DNA of 64,000 nucleotides, taken from assembly GCA_973895155.1 (NCBI GenBank), contig OZ316895.1, positions 10,168,001 to 10,232,000 on the forward strand. The letters run 5' to 3'. The translations under genes were made by a program, and so were the position numbers. How positions within the stretch are numbered: the stretch's first letter is position 1; each line of letters begins with the position of its first letter. Positions 38,202 to 50,885 of this stretch are shown in pieces. The notes under the pieces were generated by a model. It ran no database searches. It was not told where the DNA came from and worked only from the letters and a program-made list of their open reading frames with translations. The DNA is from Marsupella aquatica (Eukaryota; Marchantiophyta).

Positions 38202-39707
38202 ATGGATCGTAGGAACAGAGAAGTAGTACTCTGCCTGGTGTTACTGCTATGTCTATGGTCCTCACTACTAGCTGGCCCAGCGTTGGCTCAAACCTCGTCC
38301 GCGGTGACCAACGGATTCACGGTCTCTCCATTCCAAATAGAAATCTGGGCGGCTAATGTGACAGGAGCTAGGGGATTGGTGATCGATGATGTAGGGGATG
38401 TGCTCGTAGTGGCAACAGGCTTAGGGGGTATCTATGCTTTCTGGGAAGAGGCGGATGGCCAAGTCAACCGAACCCTCATCGTGAACAACTCCAACCTCAA
38501 CCACGGAATCACCATCTACGGCAACCATTTGTACGCCTCGTCCAGCTCCACAGTCTGGCGATGGAGTTACCGTGCCGGGCAGCGAAGCACAGCAACGGGA
38601 CAGCAGACAATTGTTGTGGATATAAGCCAAAACGAGGCTGGGGTGCAAACGACTCAGGGCCATCAAACGAGGAGTCTGGCCATTGACACGAACCAATTCC
38701 TCTATGTGAGCGTGGGGTCTACGAGCAATGTTGACAACGATTCATTCCGAGCTCGCATTCGCTCGTTCAACCTCAGCAGTAGAATTCCAAGCGGGGGCTT
38801 CAACTTCGTGAGCGATGGAGTTGTCTTTGCCGACGGGCTTCGGAACGAGGTAGGGTTGGGATTCGATGGCAAAGGGCAGCTCTGGGGTGTGGAGAATGGA
38901 GCAGACCAGCTGAATCGGAACGATTTGGGGGGAGACATACATAACAACAATCCAGCTGAAGAGCTCAATCTCTTCAACGGGACAGGAGGGGCTTTCTATG
39001 GTTACCCTTTCTGCTGGTCGGAGTACAACCTTCCGAAATTTGGCACCGGGCCAGGATCACAGTGGGCATGGCCGTCTCTGCAGAATGGCACCATCACGGA
39101 TGCCTGGTGCAAGAATACCAACATCGTTCGGCCTCCGGAGCTAGCCATGCAAGCGCACTCAGCTCCACTTGGAATCACTTTCTATGACGGGACCAATTGT
39201 GGAAACCTGATTGGGAATTCCACCAAGATCCAGAATGTTTCCTACTCCTTCCCCTGTGAATTCTCCGGAGACGCCTTCGTGGCTTTCCATGGCTCCTGGG
39301 ATCGAGATGTTCCCGTGGGCTTCAAGGTGGTGAGGATTGCGTTTGATAATGGCACCGGATTGCCCGTCTCGAGGAACGATTCATCGATCTTTGACATCTT
39401 CGGGGCGGTAAACTCTCAGACGGCGTGCGTTGGTAACTCGGGGCGAGGTACTTGCCTGAGACCTGTCGATGTGAAGTTCGACAGGACGGGAGCGCTCTTG
39501 GCTACGTCTGATGCTACTGGACAGATCATTCGAGTCACCTCGCGCAACGCTGTCGGGATTGGCGCTTCTGCGCCTTCCCCGTCGTCTACTCCCTCTTCAG
39601 CTCCACTATTAATTAGGTCTCGAGTGGAAATTCTGCTCAGAGCGTTTGCTCCATTGATCTTGTGTCTGCTTTGGTGGCATCCGGCATACTTCCAACCAAC
39701 GATGTGA
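38202..39707 (+). CDS. Glucose/sorbosone dehydrogenase-type quinoprotein, secreted and possibly GPI-anchored
   Basis: Intronless frame of 501 residues. Residues 1-29 form a signal peptide (ends AGPALAQ). The body matches the soluble quinoprotein glucose/sorbosone dehydrogenase fold, a six-bladed propeller that uses PQQ. NHGITIYGNHLYAS, a Gly/Asn-rich NEVGLGFDGKGQLWGVENGA core and the NNNPAEELN turn are seen, followed by paired Cys and a HGSWDRDVPVG segment. Near the end a Ser/Pro linker (SAPSPSSTPSSAPL) leads to a hydrophobic C-terminal tail, the pattern of a GPI-anchor signal. There are many N-X-S/T sites, consistent with secretion. In the family the enzymes oxidise aldoses or sorbosone; the plant substrate is not known from this sequence. 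The start is the first Met and fits the signal peptide. Confidence 0.88.
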   Translation: MDRRNREVVLCLVLLLCLWSSLLAGPALAQTSSAVTNGFTVSPFQIEIWAANVTGARGLVIDDVGDVLVVATGLGGIYAFWEEADGQVNRTLIVNNSNLNHGITIYGNHLYASSSSTVWRWSYRAGQRSTATGQQTIVVDISQNEAGVQTTQGHQTRSLAIDTNQFLYVSVGSTSNVDNDSFRARIRSFNLSSRIPSGGFNFVSDGVVFADGLRNEVGLGFDGKGQLWGVENGADQLNRNDLGGDIHNNNPAEELNLFNGTGGAFYGYPFCWSEYNLPKFGTGPGSQWAWPSLQNGTITDAWCKNTNIVRPPELAMQAHSAPLGITFYDGTNCGNLIGNSTKIQNVSYSFPCEFSGDAFVAFHGSWDRDVPVGFKVVRIAFDNGTGLPVSRNDSSIFDIFGAVNSQTACVGNSGRGTCLRPVDVKFDRTGALLATSDATGQIIRVTSRNAVGIGASAPSPSSTPSSAPLLIRSRVEILLRAFAPLILCLLWWHPAYFQPTM

Positions 39708-40504
39708 CCACAATTGGAACTCGATTCACAACCGCTTGCCTTTGGTTGTAGACAATTTTGCATCCTCTTCGTGCTGCCCAGGGTGTTGTTGGTGAGTGCT
39801 TGGGAGAGAATTTTGGTTGTTTTGGTTGTTTCACAGGAGAGAGATTCTTTCCAGATACCTCATCTGGGAAGTTGTGACCCATCCACACGTTGCAGGTTCC
39901 CCGTATTTCTGAACTTTAATTTTTTTAGACTTGGGATCTAGGAAGGATTAGCCTCGATTGTTTCAGGCTTCTGCAGGGCACCCTGCATTTTCAGTAGGGC
40001 ACATACACAAACATTGTACTTGGCCCGAAAATACAATCCAGAGTGGTCGGCGAGCTGACAGGCTGGAAAATGAAAATTTCAGTGAACGTAAGACTCGTTC
40101 AACTAAATGTCCTGTAAATTTGATGGTCAGCTAAACGCTACGCACACTGATGGCAAATCCTTTTGGTTGCAAAAGTGTAATTTAGACTATTCTGGCAAAA
40201 AGGGTGGACGCAGGAAGTGAAGAATCTGGCATCGGAGCTCATTCTAATCGGCCAATGCAGTTTCTAATCAATATTTACAATGAGCATAACACAGGCCAGC
40301 TACGCAATTAACATTAACCTTCATCCGCTCGTGCTTCAAGGTCAAAAACAAATTTGGAATCCATCGTTGTAACCTATCTCATCTGGGTGTCAGCAGACAC
40401 TTTGCTTATTGCCACGGTCTAGGGTGGGACATTCTACCAGGTATAGAAATACGAACCTCGTTATCCGTCTTTGGATGTTGCCAGCGAGAGAGGACCCATC
40501 GATG

Positions 40505-40740
40505 TAGCTACCTGAATTAATTGTCACATTAAGAAATGCTCGGTTCCCATATCGCTTGACCTGCAGAGTACCAGCAACGGGCACTGAAACAATAAGGGAT
40601 TCGATGCAATCGAAGCTGCGCATAGACTATTCTGTTAACCTTTCCAGCTAATAACCAGGCGAGTAGATACATACAATTCATTGCCACATCAATGATTGAA
40701 TACTCATTCAACACCCCATCGGAACTAGAGGTAATGCGGT
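40505..40740 (-). other. Possible exon pair of an unrecognised minus-strand gene
   Basis: After an acceptor-like CTCTAG the minus strand reads SDGVLNEYSIIDVAMN up to a GTATGT donor in phase 1. After TTTCAG it continues in phase as LPVAGTLQVKRYGNRAFLNVTINS to a GTAGCT. Two consistent junctions and an N-glycosylation site give weak support. No further exon could be joined and no domain is recognised. Confidence 0.25.
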
Positions 40741-41493
40741 TGACGAATACAGCGCAGCCCCGGTCATCATCGCATTAAGCATTTGGTTTCTATATCGCAG
40801 CAAATTGTAGAGAGTAAAGCTTTACCGCACAATAGTCGCAACATCGAGCTCCTCTCAAGAGCTTCTCCGTTCTACTGGGAATTTGAATTCGACCAATTTC
40901 TAGAGCAGAATCCTAGGCGACGGTACTTGTAGGAGACGCCAAGGATGCTGGTTTTCTTTTGGAAATCAAGTACCTTCTACCTTGCGACACTTTCATCATC
41001 CAGTCAAGGAGAACCTTTCTCTGGCAAGGGCACATAAAATGGATAAAAAAGGAAAAGGTCTGTCTTATCATCGAACGAAATGTACAACCAGAAAAGTGAA
41101 GCCCAGAATGATTCACTGAGAGAGCCAATTCTTTGTAGATCTTTTGAGGAAACACGAATCTACACAAGAAAACTAGCGTCCGCTCTTCAACTACCGAGGA
41201 GATCCATTTGAGAGTCTAGGTGCCGTCATATGGATAGGAGGTTCTAGATCACAAGAATCTCTGAAATTATGGCAAGTTCACTTGCTGCTCTACTTCATTT
41301 CAACCTTCGATGTTGGCCATAATTCCCTTCAATGGCATTTTTTCTTTCCAAACTATGCTTCTCGTTGGCTAATTAGACATTGATCCATGACACACTAACT
41401 TGCGGCTCCCAGATCACGTTAGCTCCGACATCGCTTCGTCGCTCTGTACCTTACTTCCCTACAACCCAGTTGGGGACATATCTGGGACTATCG

Positions 41494-41554
41494 TGGAGAG
41501 CGTCCAGACTAGACATATCCAGACTAGACATATGTCTAGTCTGGACGCTCTCCA
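41494..41554. repeat. Perfect 25-bp inverted repeat with 11-nt spacer
   Basis: Left arm 41494-41518 begins 'tggagagcgtccag', and right arm 41530-41554 is its exact reverse complement. The spacer repeats part of the arm ('ccagactagac'). The sequence can form a stable hairpin on either strand. It may be a recent fold-back event or a recombination product. Confidence 0.85.
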
Positions 41555-44500
41555 CAAGAGTGACCGTGCTGGTTTCAACAGCTTTACAATTCCCGATACA
41601 CTGAAGAGCGAAGGTATATCAACTCGGTGGATGTTGGCGGCAATTCTGGAAGGAACGAGTGAACGACCAGTGTAAATCAAATTGGATTTTTGATGGTTCT
41701 TACCGATCACTTTCGTAGCCTTGAAATCAAAATTTGGCTAATTTCAAATCTTTTCAGTCTAAGAGAGATGCAAGCTGTACGGGATGCAGGATACTCACGA
41801 ACCAGATTGTATTTAACGTAGATCTTCAAATAAGGTTCTCCAATTCATTCGAAGGACAGAGGATTGGAAATGGAGAATTCGACCCTATAGTGAAGGTTTG
41901 AGGAATATTTGAATGGGTGTGTCGGAAAGGACGACCAGAGACGAATGCTTCTTTTTTCGGATCGATCTGCTGTTCCTTCTCCACGCTTCGGGAGTTCGGT
42001 AACCACTACCACGGGACACTACAAGATTCTGTCACGGAGAGGGCTACGGTGGCTATTGATGCATTCGGAGAAAACCAATTCACTTTCCTTCACACTAATG
42101 GAGTCCGATACTAGGCTGATTTCCTCGTAGCTTCGAATAGACAAAACTTTAGGTAGGAATTATAGAAAAGGGAATTGTGTGCGAATGTAGAAAAAATCAC
42201 TACCGCTGCACAAAGCTGCACTGCTCAGAATATCAACAGCACTCGTCTAAGCTTGGACAAGTCCAAGACAAAGAAGAAAGCTGACGAGAGGCAACATCGA
42301 TGTACGTGGCCAGACTAACAGTCATTAATGGAGGGGAGCTTTGCATGATACCAACTTCCATGCAGCATCAGTCTGATAAAAGCCGATCCCTGTCAATTTC
42401 TTGCTTAAGATATCGAGGTAGTAACTCTCTTTAGCATTGCAATGAAAGAGATTGGGACAGTGATAATTAGAGTGGGCAACAGTACTTGCTCTGATTCGGT
42501 CAAAAAGTTCGTGCTCTGTTTAAATGCCGACAGAGAGAGACCACTTTCCATCCAATCTACTTTGTAAAAGCCCTTAAATTGTGATCAATTAGTGAGCACC
42601 CGTACTTTCCCTTATGAAAATCATCAATTTCACATACATCTCATTCATCCTTGTCGCTTAGATATTGTACAATTTATATTTTAGTAAGGACTGGACGATG
42701 CCCCGGAAAAGAATGAAGGACAGGGGATTTATTGTCCTTCCACTTCTAATCCTGAATGGCATTCAGTTGGCTTCAAGAAAGAAATTGCTAATCTCGGTAC
42801 CACATGACATTCATTGCTCTTAGCAGCGTCGTCTGTGCATCTGATTTCGTGACGCCCTGACAAAATCCTTGCGTTGCTACAGTGGATTTAATAGCTATGG
42901 TGCTGCCTCAATTGTTCAATCCTAGCCTAGAGGGTTAGAAGCGATTGCGATGCAGAGCTACCACTGCATAAGTAAACGTAGAGCAGTTCAAGGAAACTCC
43001 TCCATTCGTTCAAACACCATGATCAACAGGTTTTCTAGGAGGAATTATAGCCTAAATGCGGTCGACCAACACGTCTTCAATCACGGAAGAGACTCGTCAG
43101 ACGACCAGATTGCCTTTGTACTGACCACTTGTAACAGCACACTTACTTCTGAAATAGCGCAACTACTGTACACTGGTACCACTGCCAGTTACCACCGCGT
43201 GCATTGTTCATTCTATAGCTAGGGTCATTCTATAGCTAGGACCGAAACCTAATTCGGTCAGGGCCCCACCTGACATTCTCCTGGCTTTCCACAAGATTTG
43301 TCACTCTACCAGTAACTGAGATCATACAAGTCTGTGTTGTGGTGGGTAGGCCCCATGACCACACAAGTTTGGCCAGCAACAAGGTCACCGTGCTGTGGCG
43401 ACCACTGCAGTTCCTCACATCCTCATCTCAAGTTACCAGGAATCCACTTCAAGAACACACCAGGTTGCTTTTCGGGGAAGATAGTAGCGAGCCGCAATAC
43501 AGTGGCATTCATATTGGCAATATATTGCCTTACTATAGTAGCTCCTCTGGATTTGCACGGACGGGTAGGTATGTAGTTGGCTTTTGGGCAAGACCACCAG
43601 GAACTTCTTACCTGTTATGGATTGTAGTCCATTCAGTAACATCGGGAACTCGATCTTGAAGGTAAATCAGCAGGATCGAGTCGGATTGCATGAAGTAATT
43701 AGGCTATCACTAGTAAAGTCGAAATGTTGATGTGCTTCGACAGTAGATCGTTGCAGAATCTTTCTAAACTAGGAAGATATTATAATCTCCATCTTATGCA
43801 CAGGATTTACACAGCCAGCAGGCCGAAGTTCAAAATAGGGCTCAAATGGGCAGTGGCAATGAACTTTTGTGCTCCTGTGCTAGATCCAGATTGAATCAAG
43901 TAAAACACAAAAAGATACTTGGAAGCAGAGGACACGGACAGCAAGGGAGTGGAGGTCTTGCCATTGTAGGCTCCAGGGTTCACTGTTCGAAGGGATGGTT
44001 GAGGTTGATTATTTGCACTCATCCTTACCTCCTTCTTTAGCTATACGTATCATATCTTGATTGCGCTACAGAGAACTCAAGCATTCCCCGAAGCATTCTC
44101 ATTGAAAGGAGGGTTGAAGCTTCATTGGACCATAGTGATGTCCCTTAGTACCATTCCATGTGTTGTGGGGCTAAGTGTTGGATGTTCCTCTTCGATCAAT
44201 TGATGAATTGATGAATTGAAGTCCACGTTAGCAATTTCTCCAAATTTGCAAAGGCCGCCGATGGAATTGAGCGGTGTCGGTGCCGGAATAGTCATCCGCT
44301 GGAATAATTACGTGGCTTAAGTCTCTTGACTTTGAATGCCGAATATAACGTACATGATTGAAGAACTCCAATTCATGGGCCAGAGCTGGAAGCCCCATGC
44401 CGGTACCGGCGTCCATGTTCACGTCCAGCTGGACTCCCTAACCCTAATAGAGAACCGCAATGAAATGCAATCGGACTGAAACTTTCGTGTAATACGTCGA

Positions 44501-46964
44501 ATATGTGCGGGGTTAGGCAACTGAAAATTAGACTCTGATCACTGGTGATCATGGCACGTGTTTCTGAATACGAAGTGAATCTTACACTAGTGGCCGATGT
44601 GTTTGGCAGGATCCTTTTGTGGTGCGGTACATCGATTTTCCGACAGTTGTGGAGTATCCATACATTTCTAAACGCATGGATCACGTCGTGGGAGATTCAA
44701 TTCGGTCCAGCCCTCCTTTACAAAGCCTAATATCGAACTGTATGGTTCTGCACTTCAGTATTTAAACCTGTAAAATGGTGACAATGCATTGGAAGACGGG
44801 ATTCAACGTGTTTGAACTATTTTCAAGCGATGGATTGACCAAAAAGTTCGTACAAGGTGCGGGTACAAGGTGATGTACGCAATGCATCAGTGTCAAATCC
44901 AGGTGAGGTCAAATAGTGCCTGAAGCCGTGAGATTGGGTGTGAATTTGAACTCCTGCCGTCACCAGATCAATCCCACGACCTCAGCCACGGATGTTCTCA
45001 AGTATGAACAACTACCAGCTTCTCGATTACAACTACAGTGACTGCTAGCTTGCTAATGCTCTTCAGAATACTCTCGAGTATGATACACCACGCTTTCAAC
45101 CGACACAGTCAACACTCTTCAATGCGTTACAGCTTTGACAAACGCAAATTACTCTACACGGTTTTCCGTACTACTGATATCATTCTGGTTGTACATAGTA
45201 ATTACTCATGCCAATCGAAGAATACTTCAGTTTCCCACCCTTCTTCCGGAAGACCCGCCTCATTTTCGAAAAATTGTTGAATTGTTTATCCTGACTAGAT
45301 TACCCTCAGGATAAACCCCTTGGGCGCTGTCATTCCGAATGTTATTCAAAAGATTTTAAAGAGAAAGATTACTGTCAGGAAAGTTTATTGATAACCAAAC
45401 TACCCGGCCAAGTACAGGGCAATGTACGCTGTGACTAATTTGATCATGACCATCGCTAGCTGCCTGTGATGTTGGTGGGTGGACCGGTCAAGATGCTCCT
45501 TTGCAAGGTGTTTGCGAGGCCCATAATCTCTTGCAACCGGTTTACCCCTTTTTGCCGTTGAATTTATCTGCAGTCGTATTAGAGCTACGGTAGTCTGCCC
45601 TAGCCTGCAAATGGACCATGGCTGGAATAGGAGAAACAAAGTCTCACAAGTCTACCAATGTCGAGAAATGGTTGCTAGGTTGTTGGATCCTATTAAACCT
45701 GTTGTAATGCGTTATTTAACGCTGTCAGCTACAAATTGTTCGAAGAGCCAATTAAACATATGTGGATAAAATATCTGCAATCGCAATTACAGGAAACCGT
45801 GGCATCGGCTCTGCACACTTATCTGAGTGGCTGGGAAATTATGTGAAAGGTGAGACAACCAGACATGACTCGCTCATTCTCAGACTCTGGTGCTCAGATG
45901 GATGATGGCTTGTGTAACTGTGACGTTTGGCATACATTCCTGGAGAAATCTGACACGTCTTCATGTGCGACTGTATCGTGCTAAACCCCAAATTGCAATC
46001 ACATTCTGAATAAACTGCTGATAAAGGGTAACTCCAAGTGAGATGCGATAACCAATTCTACCAGGTCAATACTCAAACTCAATAATCATCGTCGACTCTA
46101 AGGCCGCTCGTGAATTATGGAATCGGAATAGAGTATGGTCCAGAAAACAGTACTAGAGCAGAATGATATTTGGGCAGCATGTTGGGACCTGACAGGCATT
46201 AACCACCCGTGAGACAGAGAGATGCTCATCTTAAAACTTGACTAGTGACCAAAGTACTGCCAGACAATGATTAAAGTACTGGACCATACTCACGCACGAG
46301 CATTGCTGTCTCGTCCTCGACCTGATGTACAGACATACGGTGGTACATTCGACACACTCGGGGACTCACTGTCTCGTCTTCGCTGTCACTGAGTAGAAGG
46401 ATCAAGACGTCGTCAGTGGGAGTTCGATCAGTGGGATTGTGGGAAGCAGATGAAATTGGAATTCCTTCATGCTTTCCGCTAACCACCATTAATTGGCTCA
46501 AGATCAGGACTCGGGAGTCACGAACTCCTCCGATCGCATTACCGAGTGCCAACGGAACCCATCCTTTCATCTACCGACTGCGGCCCCAGTCCCACGTAAC
46601 TGGATTCGATCATACGAGTGGAAGACGTGCAAATGTCACGTAATGAGGAAACAATCAATCAAAGCTCCTGCTGTCATTTTCTGGAAAAAAAAATATTATA
46701 GCTGATCCCTCTAACTGACGTACCGCGTTGACAACACATGGTTTAAAGAGACATCAATTTCTAATTTCTTCTCGTCTGTGGTTTGAATTTGAACTATTGA
46801 ACTACCAAAAACTCAGATACATCATGAATCATCGCCAGAGGAAACAGAGCCTAGCGCCAGAGATACTTACCCGAGTGTCATTAGGGTGTGTCTCAATCCT
46901 CTTCAATTTGCCTCGGGTTGCGGTCAAGGGCATTTTCCCGGAAAAAAGTGCTGGACACGACAAG

Positions 46965-47233
46965 GCTTGTCCAAACACTCCTGACCCGCTGACTGAAACT
47001 GCGGGAGGGATTTGTTTGGTGGGACCCCAAATGAAAATGTTTTACTTGATAGGACCCCTGAATGATCCACACCGTTGATTTATCTTGAATAGACGGACCT
47101 AAACTTTCAAGGGTCCTATTAAGTAAAACATTTACATTTGGGGTCCCACCAAGCAAATCTCTCATCTTTGGGACATATTTTTTTTCATCGACAAAAATGC
47201 TTGTCCGCACTCCTGACCGCTGACTGAAACTGC
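46965..47233. repeat. Fold-back element flanked by direct repeats
   Basis: Arms 47008-47060 and 47109-47161 are inverted copies with only a few mismatches over about 50 bp (core 'ggtgggaccccaaatg' against 'catttggggtcccacc'), with a loop of about 48 nt. Outside them a direct repeat of about 35 bp ('ctgactgaaactgc' core) lies at 46965-47002 and 47199-47233. The structure suggests a MITE-like fold-back element or nested insertion. Confidence 0.7.
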
Positions 47234-47589
47234 TACTTTTGGGACAGATATTTTTCATGGATCTGAAGGTTTGAGACTCCCTATTGGGCTTATCCTTGAT
47301 TTTCATTACTAGCCCCAATACCCTGGCATATGCAATTTGAAATTGGTACTAGCCCCAATACCTGGGCATATGCACTGTAAGTTAGGGTTCCTTACACCCT
47401 AACCTCCATGCCTGTCCCGCTCATTAACACTAGATTCAGTGAGACGGGTCCCTGAAATGTCATTTATGACATATGGACTGTCCGCCGCCTGTTTGTATTC
47501 ACCTAGTGCCAACAATCTATTGTTTTTAAACATCACTTTTTTGTAGTGACAAATGTTTCATCTGAACCCCACTTTTGGGTGAGGTTTGT

Positions 47590-47685
47590 GTAAAAGACAC
47601 TGCACCTAGTGGGGGATTCAAACCATGCAACTCTGCCATCCCACACAGGTGATCTACCACTCAACCCATAGCCTGTTGGACGAAA
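47590..47685 (-). repeat. tRNA-derived SINE head or tRNA pseudogene
   Basis: On the minus strand an A-box-like GGGTTGAGTGGTAGATC (about 47651-47668) is followed by a B-box-like GGTTTGAATCCCCCAC (about 47609-47624). This is Pol III promoter spacing. A complete cloverleaf was not found. It lies beside other repeats. Confidence 0.5.
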
Positions 47686-48199
47686 AGAACTGCTTCATTC
47701 CTAGTACTTATCGTCATAACAGTCCGCACAAGGGCAGTGGGCAAGGAGAGCCATGGGTGACTTTCCAAGGGCCTATCCCCTCAAATAATACTTGGACCAG
47801 AGAGGCTTGTCTTTGATTTTCATTACTAGCCCAGTCTGCGCAAAGGGTTTCCAATACCCTGACTCCCCATGCCCATCTCCACTCACAAACATTAGTACCA
47901 GAAAAACTACAGCCTATGGTACCACTTTAGTGAGTAGGTTGATGAATGTAGACCTTGATTGTGAATTGTAATATATGGACACTTTTGGAATAATATGGAA
48001 AATCAGCTATGCATGGGTCACACTACAATGATGCTTTGGGTCCCAATTGACATGACACCTGTTTGCGAGAGGGTTGGACAGGGACAATCTTGTTTGGGGC
48101 AGTTGGGTAGCATCTTTCATTTGGTTTTGGTGGTGGTGGGGGACCGGGACTACCCACTACCTAGCCAATTCAGGACAACCTAAGGTGGCTTACAAGAAG

Positions 48200-48475
48200 T
48201 ATGGGGCACTTGTGACTTTTTATCGGCCAATGGAAACTGGAGGGTCCCTTTTAATTCTACAGATAGACTCCACACTTTAAAAAAATTGAAATGAAGTTCA
48301 ATAAATGAGAATCCCTTCAATTAAGGAGCCAAAGGTTGGAAATGTTTGGACCACCTATGGAAGCCTCACACATTCTAGACAAAATAAGCACTCCACATCA
48401 GTATTTATGTGGGCCCACAAACATACCCTGGAGTTCCTGTGAAGGAAACTGCAGCCATGTCCATTCATTGTACAC
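48200..48475. repeat. Dispersed repeat copy B
   Basis: Second copy of the element described at 33020-33290. The best-conserved phrases are 'gttcaataaatg' at about 48297 and 'ctagacaaaataagca' at about 48376. No coding capacity is seen. Confidence 0.55.
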
Positions 48476-50800
48476 TCTAGATTTAATTTCAGAGTGAATT
48501 ATCGCTAAGCAGCACCAAGGAGGACATTTTCTCAACTTGGCGTGTGAGACACTCGCCAAGCTGTGGACACTGGCGGGGACACAGTTGTGGACTCTGCTGT
48601 GCACACTGGCGCAGCACCGGCGGAGTACATTTGCTAATCTAGGCTTCTCAAACAATCGGTTCCTCCGTAAAACAAGTAAGGGCAGCTGGACAGGTGTAAG
48701 GCTGACCGGGCCAAAAAGTGACCTGCCCCAAACTGTCGAGAATGTAGGGGAGATGGAGTTTTGCCTAAATTAGGAAACCTGGTGGATCCAGGTTTGTCGG
48801 ATGGACAGTGGCGGTTTAAGGTTAATATAAGGCTCTGTGGTATGTCTTTGGATGCCCCCATTGCCTATACTAAGCTTCGTCTTAATCTTGGCTATCGTAT
48901 ATGCTTAGGCCCTTGACTCTCAAAACTGGGGAGGGGCTAATCTACAACCCCGTCTACAACAAGTGTAGATAATTCTCTTATTTGCAAATGATAATTCTGA
49001 CTTGCGAGTAACTTTCCTGGTTGTTCTTGTTGGTCCCTCTTGGTGGGCCCCATCGGTGAACGTTGGAGTCACCTTTTCCCATACACATGCATGGCATTGC
49101 TACTATTGACAACCGGGTGTACCCTATCACTACTGATTTCCTAAGGGAATCAACGAATAAGGGAGGGCTTTAGGCCAACCGAGGGAAAGAACTGAGAGGT
49201 CACTTGTATTTTAAAGTTATTTCTCCATCCCTATTACAAAAGTCAGCCTGAGAGTTTTGGCAAATCAGCTTTTAGCACATTGCCACCACAAATTGTAATA
49301 GTACAATTAGTTTTATTGTATTTTTAAATATGCCAGGGGTTACCTTGGTGAACTTGTTGTTTATATACGAAATAGTGGTATATTTTTAAATACAAAATAA
49401 CTTTAAATACAAAAAACCTTGTGACAATCCTGTCAATCGGAATATCTTTAGTGGCAAAGTACATAAATATTGTTTGTTAAATATGGAGGTCCATCCAGGT
49501 TTCAACTTCCAAGTTTTAACTTGGGAATTAAGCTATGTGCTCAAATGCTCACTTGTATAACTTAATTGTATTTTTATGCAAACTCAAACAGATCAATTTG
49601 TGTGGATTTGTGAAGTTGGGGTGAATTTGGGAAACTATTGGATGGATTTAAATATATTTTCCCTTCTCTTACTCAATTTAGGGTGGCTTTACAAGAATCA
49701 GCAGACTAAAAATGACTGGTGACTTCCATGATTTTGATTCTAGATTTCCTGACAACCATTCATATTAGGTGACTGATCCATTTTGGCTGTACATGAAATT
49801 GGGAGGTCACTCTTACAAGAAATCTCTGAATTCTACATGGAGTGGAGGAGGGGGTCCCAAAACTGCTTATGTGGAAGTTGTAGATTTGGACACACTTTGG
49901 ACCTCAAGAGCAGGGGTGCTTTCATGTGGTACTTTGAAAATACCTCTACATCTCTTCTTGTTCTGTCAATGTAGTATTAAATACAGTATTAAATGCATTT
50001 CCTGATCCCCTGTTTGGGGGAGACATTGTCCAAATGGACCTGTGAATAAGGTGCGCATGTAAGTCCCGTACCTTTTACATCTTCACTCATTGACACCTTT
50101 TTCATTTTCAATAACAAATTTGGACTTCATTATTTCCTTGGATATCCAATCAAATCTTCATTGTTTGCGTTTGTTAGAACCTGCTTGGAAAGATCTTTCT
50201 TATGAGCCTAGTATACTCAAATTTTATTTTGAACTAAAAACCCTACAAACTTTCAAAGACTACTATCTCATTTTCTTGTCTCATTTCTTTCATAATCAAA
50301 TATGTACTGTACTATATGAGCATAAAGGATGGCCTCTTTCTCTGCATTTCATCCTGGTTGTAAAAATCAATCTGACCATTTTGGCAGAAGTGGAGATCCA
50401 TCTAGATTTAACCCAAACTTGATTGTCACTACGATACTGTACCCAAACTTGATTGTCGCTACGGTACTGTACAGTAAACGCCGTCCTCCGTCGCGCCGTC
50501 ACCGTCGTCGACCTATTGTTGTGAAACTTTACGGATGGCGTCAGTGTATCGTATAAAGACTTTGTGAGGCGATGCGGGACCCCCGAGACGCAAAGTGGTC
50601 GCAAGGGCCCCCGCATGCTGATGAATGTCCCCATTCGCCAGCTCAAAGTGAACTCGGACATCTCCCAATCACTCCGGCTTTCCACAAGGACGGAGGAGGG
50701 CGTCGTTCTCTCGCTTGGGTCGGGCCCCGATTGAGTGTTCCCCATTTGGGTCGCCGGATTTCGACAGGTTCACATCATTCTGTAAGCGTAAAAGTTGCTG
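48476..50800. other. Intergenic region upstream of the plus-strand GDSL gene
   Basis: AT-rich between about 49.2 and 50.3 kb, with no recognised gene. A 30-bp phrase 'cccaaacttgattgtc.ctac' is duplicated at 50410-50470. The GC content rises sharply after 50.47 kb towards the GDSL gene. Confidence 0.4.
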
Positions 50801-50885
50801 CTGCAGTGGTGGTGGTGGTGGACGAGACAAGAGACGAGAGACGGACGAGAGACGAGACTTGAGAGTCGAGAGTAGAGAGTAGAGA
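50800..50885 (+). promoter_or_regulatory. Purine-rich 5' leader of the plus-strand GDSL gene
   Basis: A (gtg)n run is followed by a GA-rich stretch of 'gacgagag'-like units that runs right up to the ATG at 50886. It probably forms the 5' untranslated region. No TATA box was recognised. Confidence 0.4.

Larger units (their letters stand above)
39708..46950. other. Intergenic region, no gene recognised
   Basis: Short open frames only. On the minus strand two short stretches with plausible splice borders and matching phase lie near 40735-40680 (SDGVLNEYSIIDVAMN) and 40590-40510 (VAGTLQVKRYGNRAFLNVT). I cannot identify the family or extend them with confidence. A perfect 25-bp inverted repeat lies at 41494-41554. 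Confidence 0.35.

Noticed and set aside
43616-43665. Minus-strand VPDVTEWTTIHN, at first suggestive of a malectin-like receptor domain
   Set aside because: The neighbouring stretches could not be joined in a consistent phase, and none shows malectin, LRR or kinase motifs. The short match may be chance.
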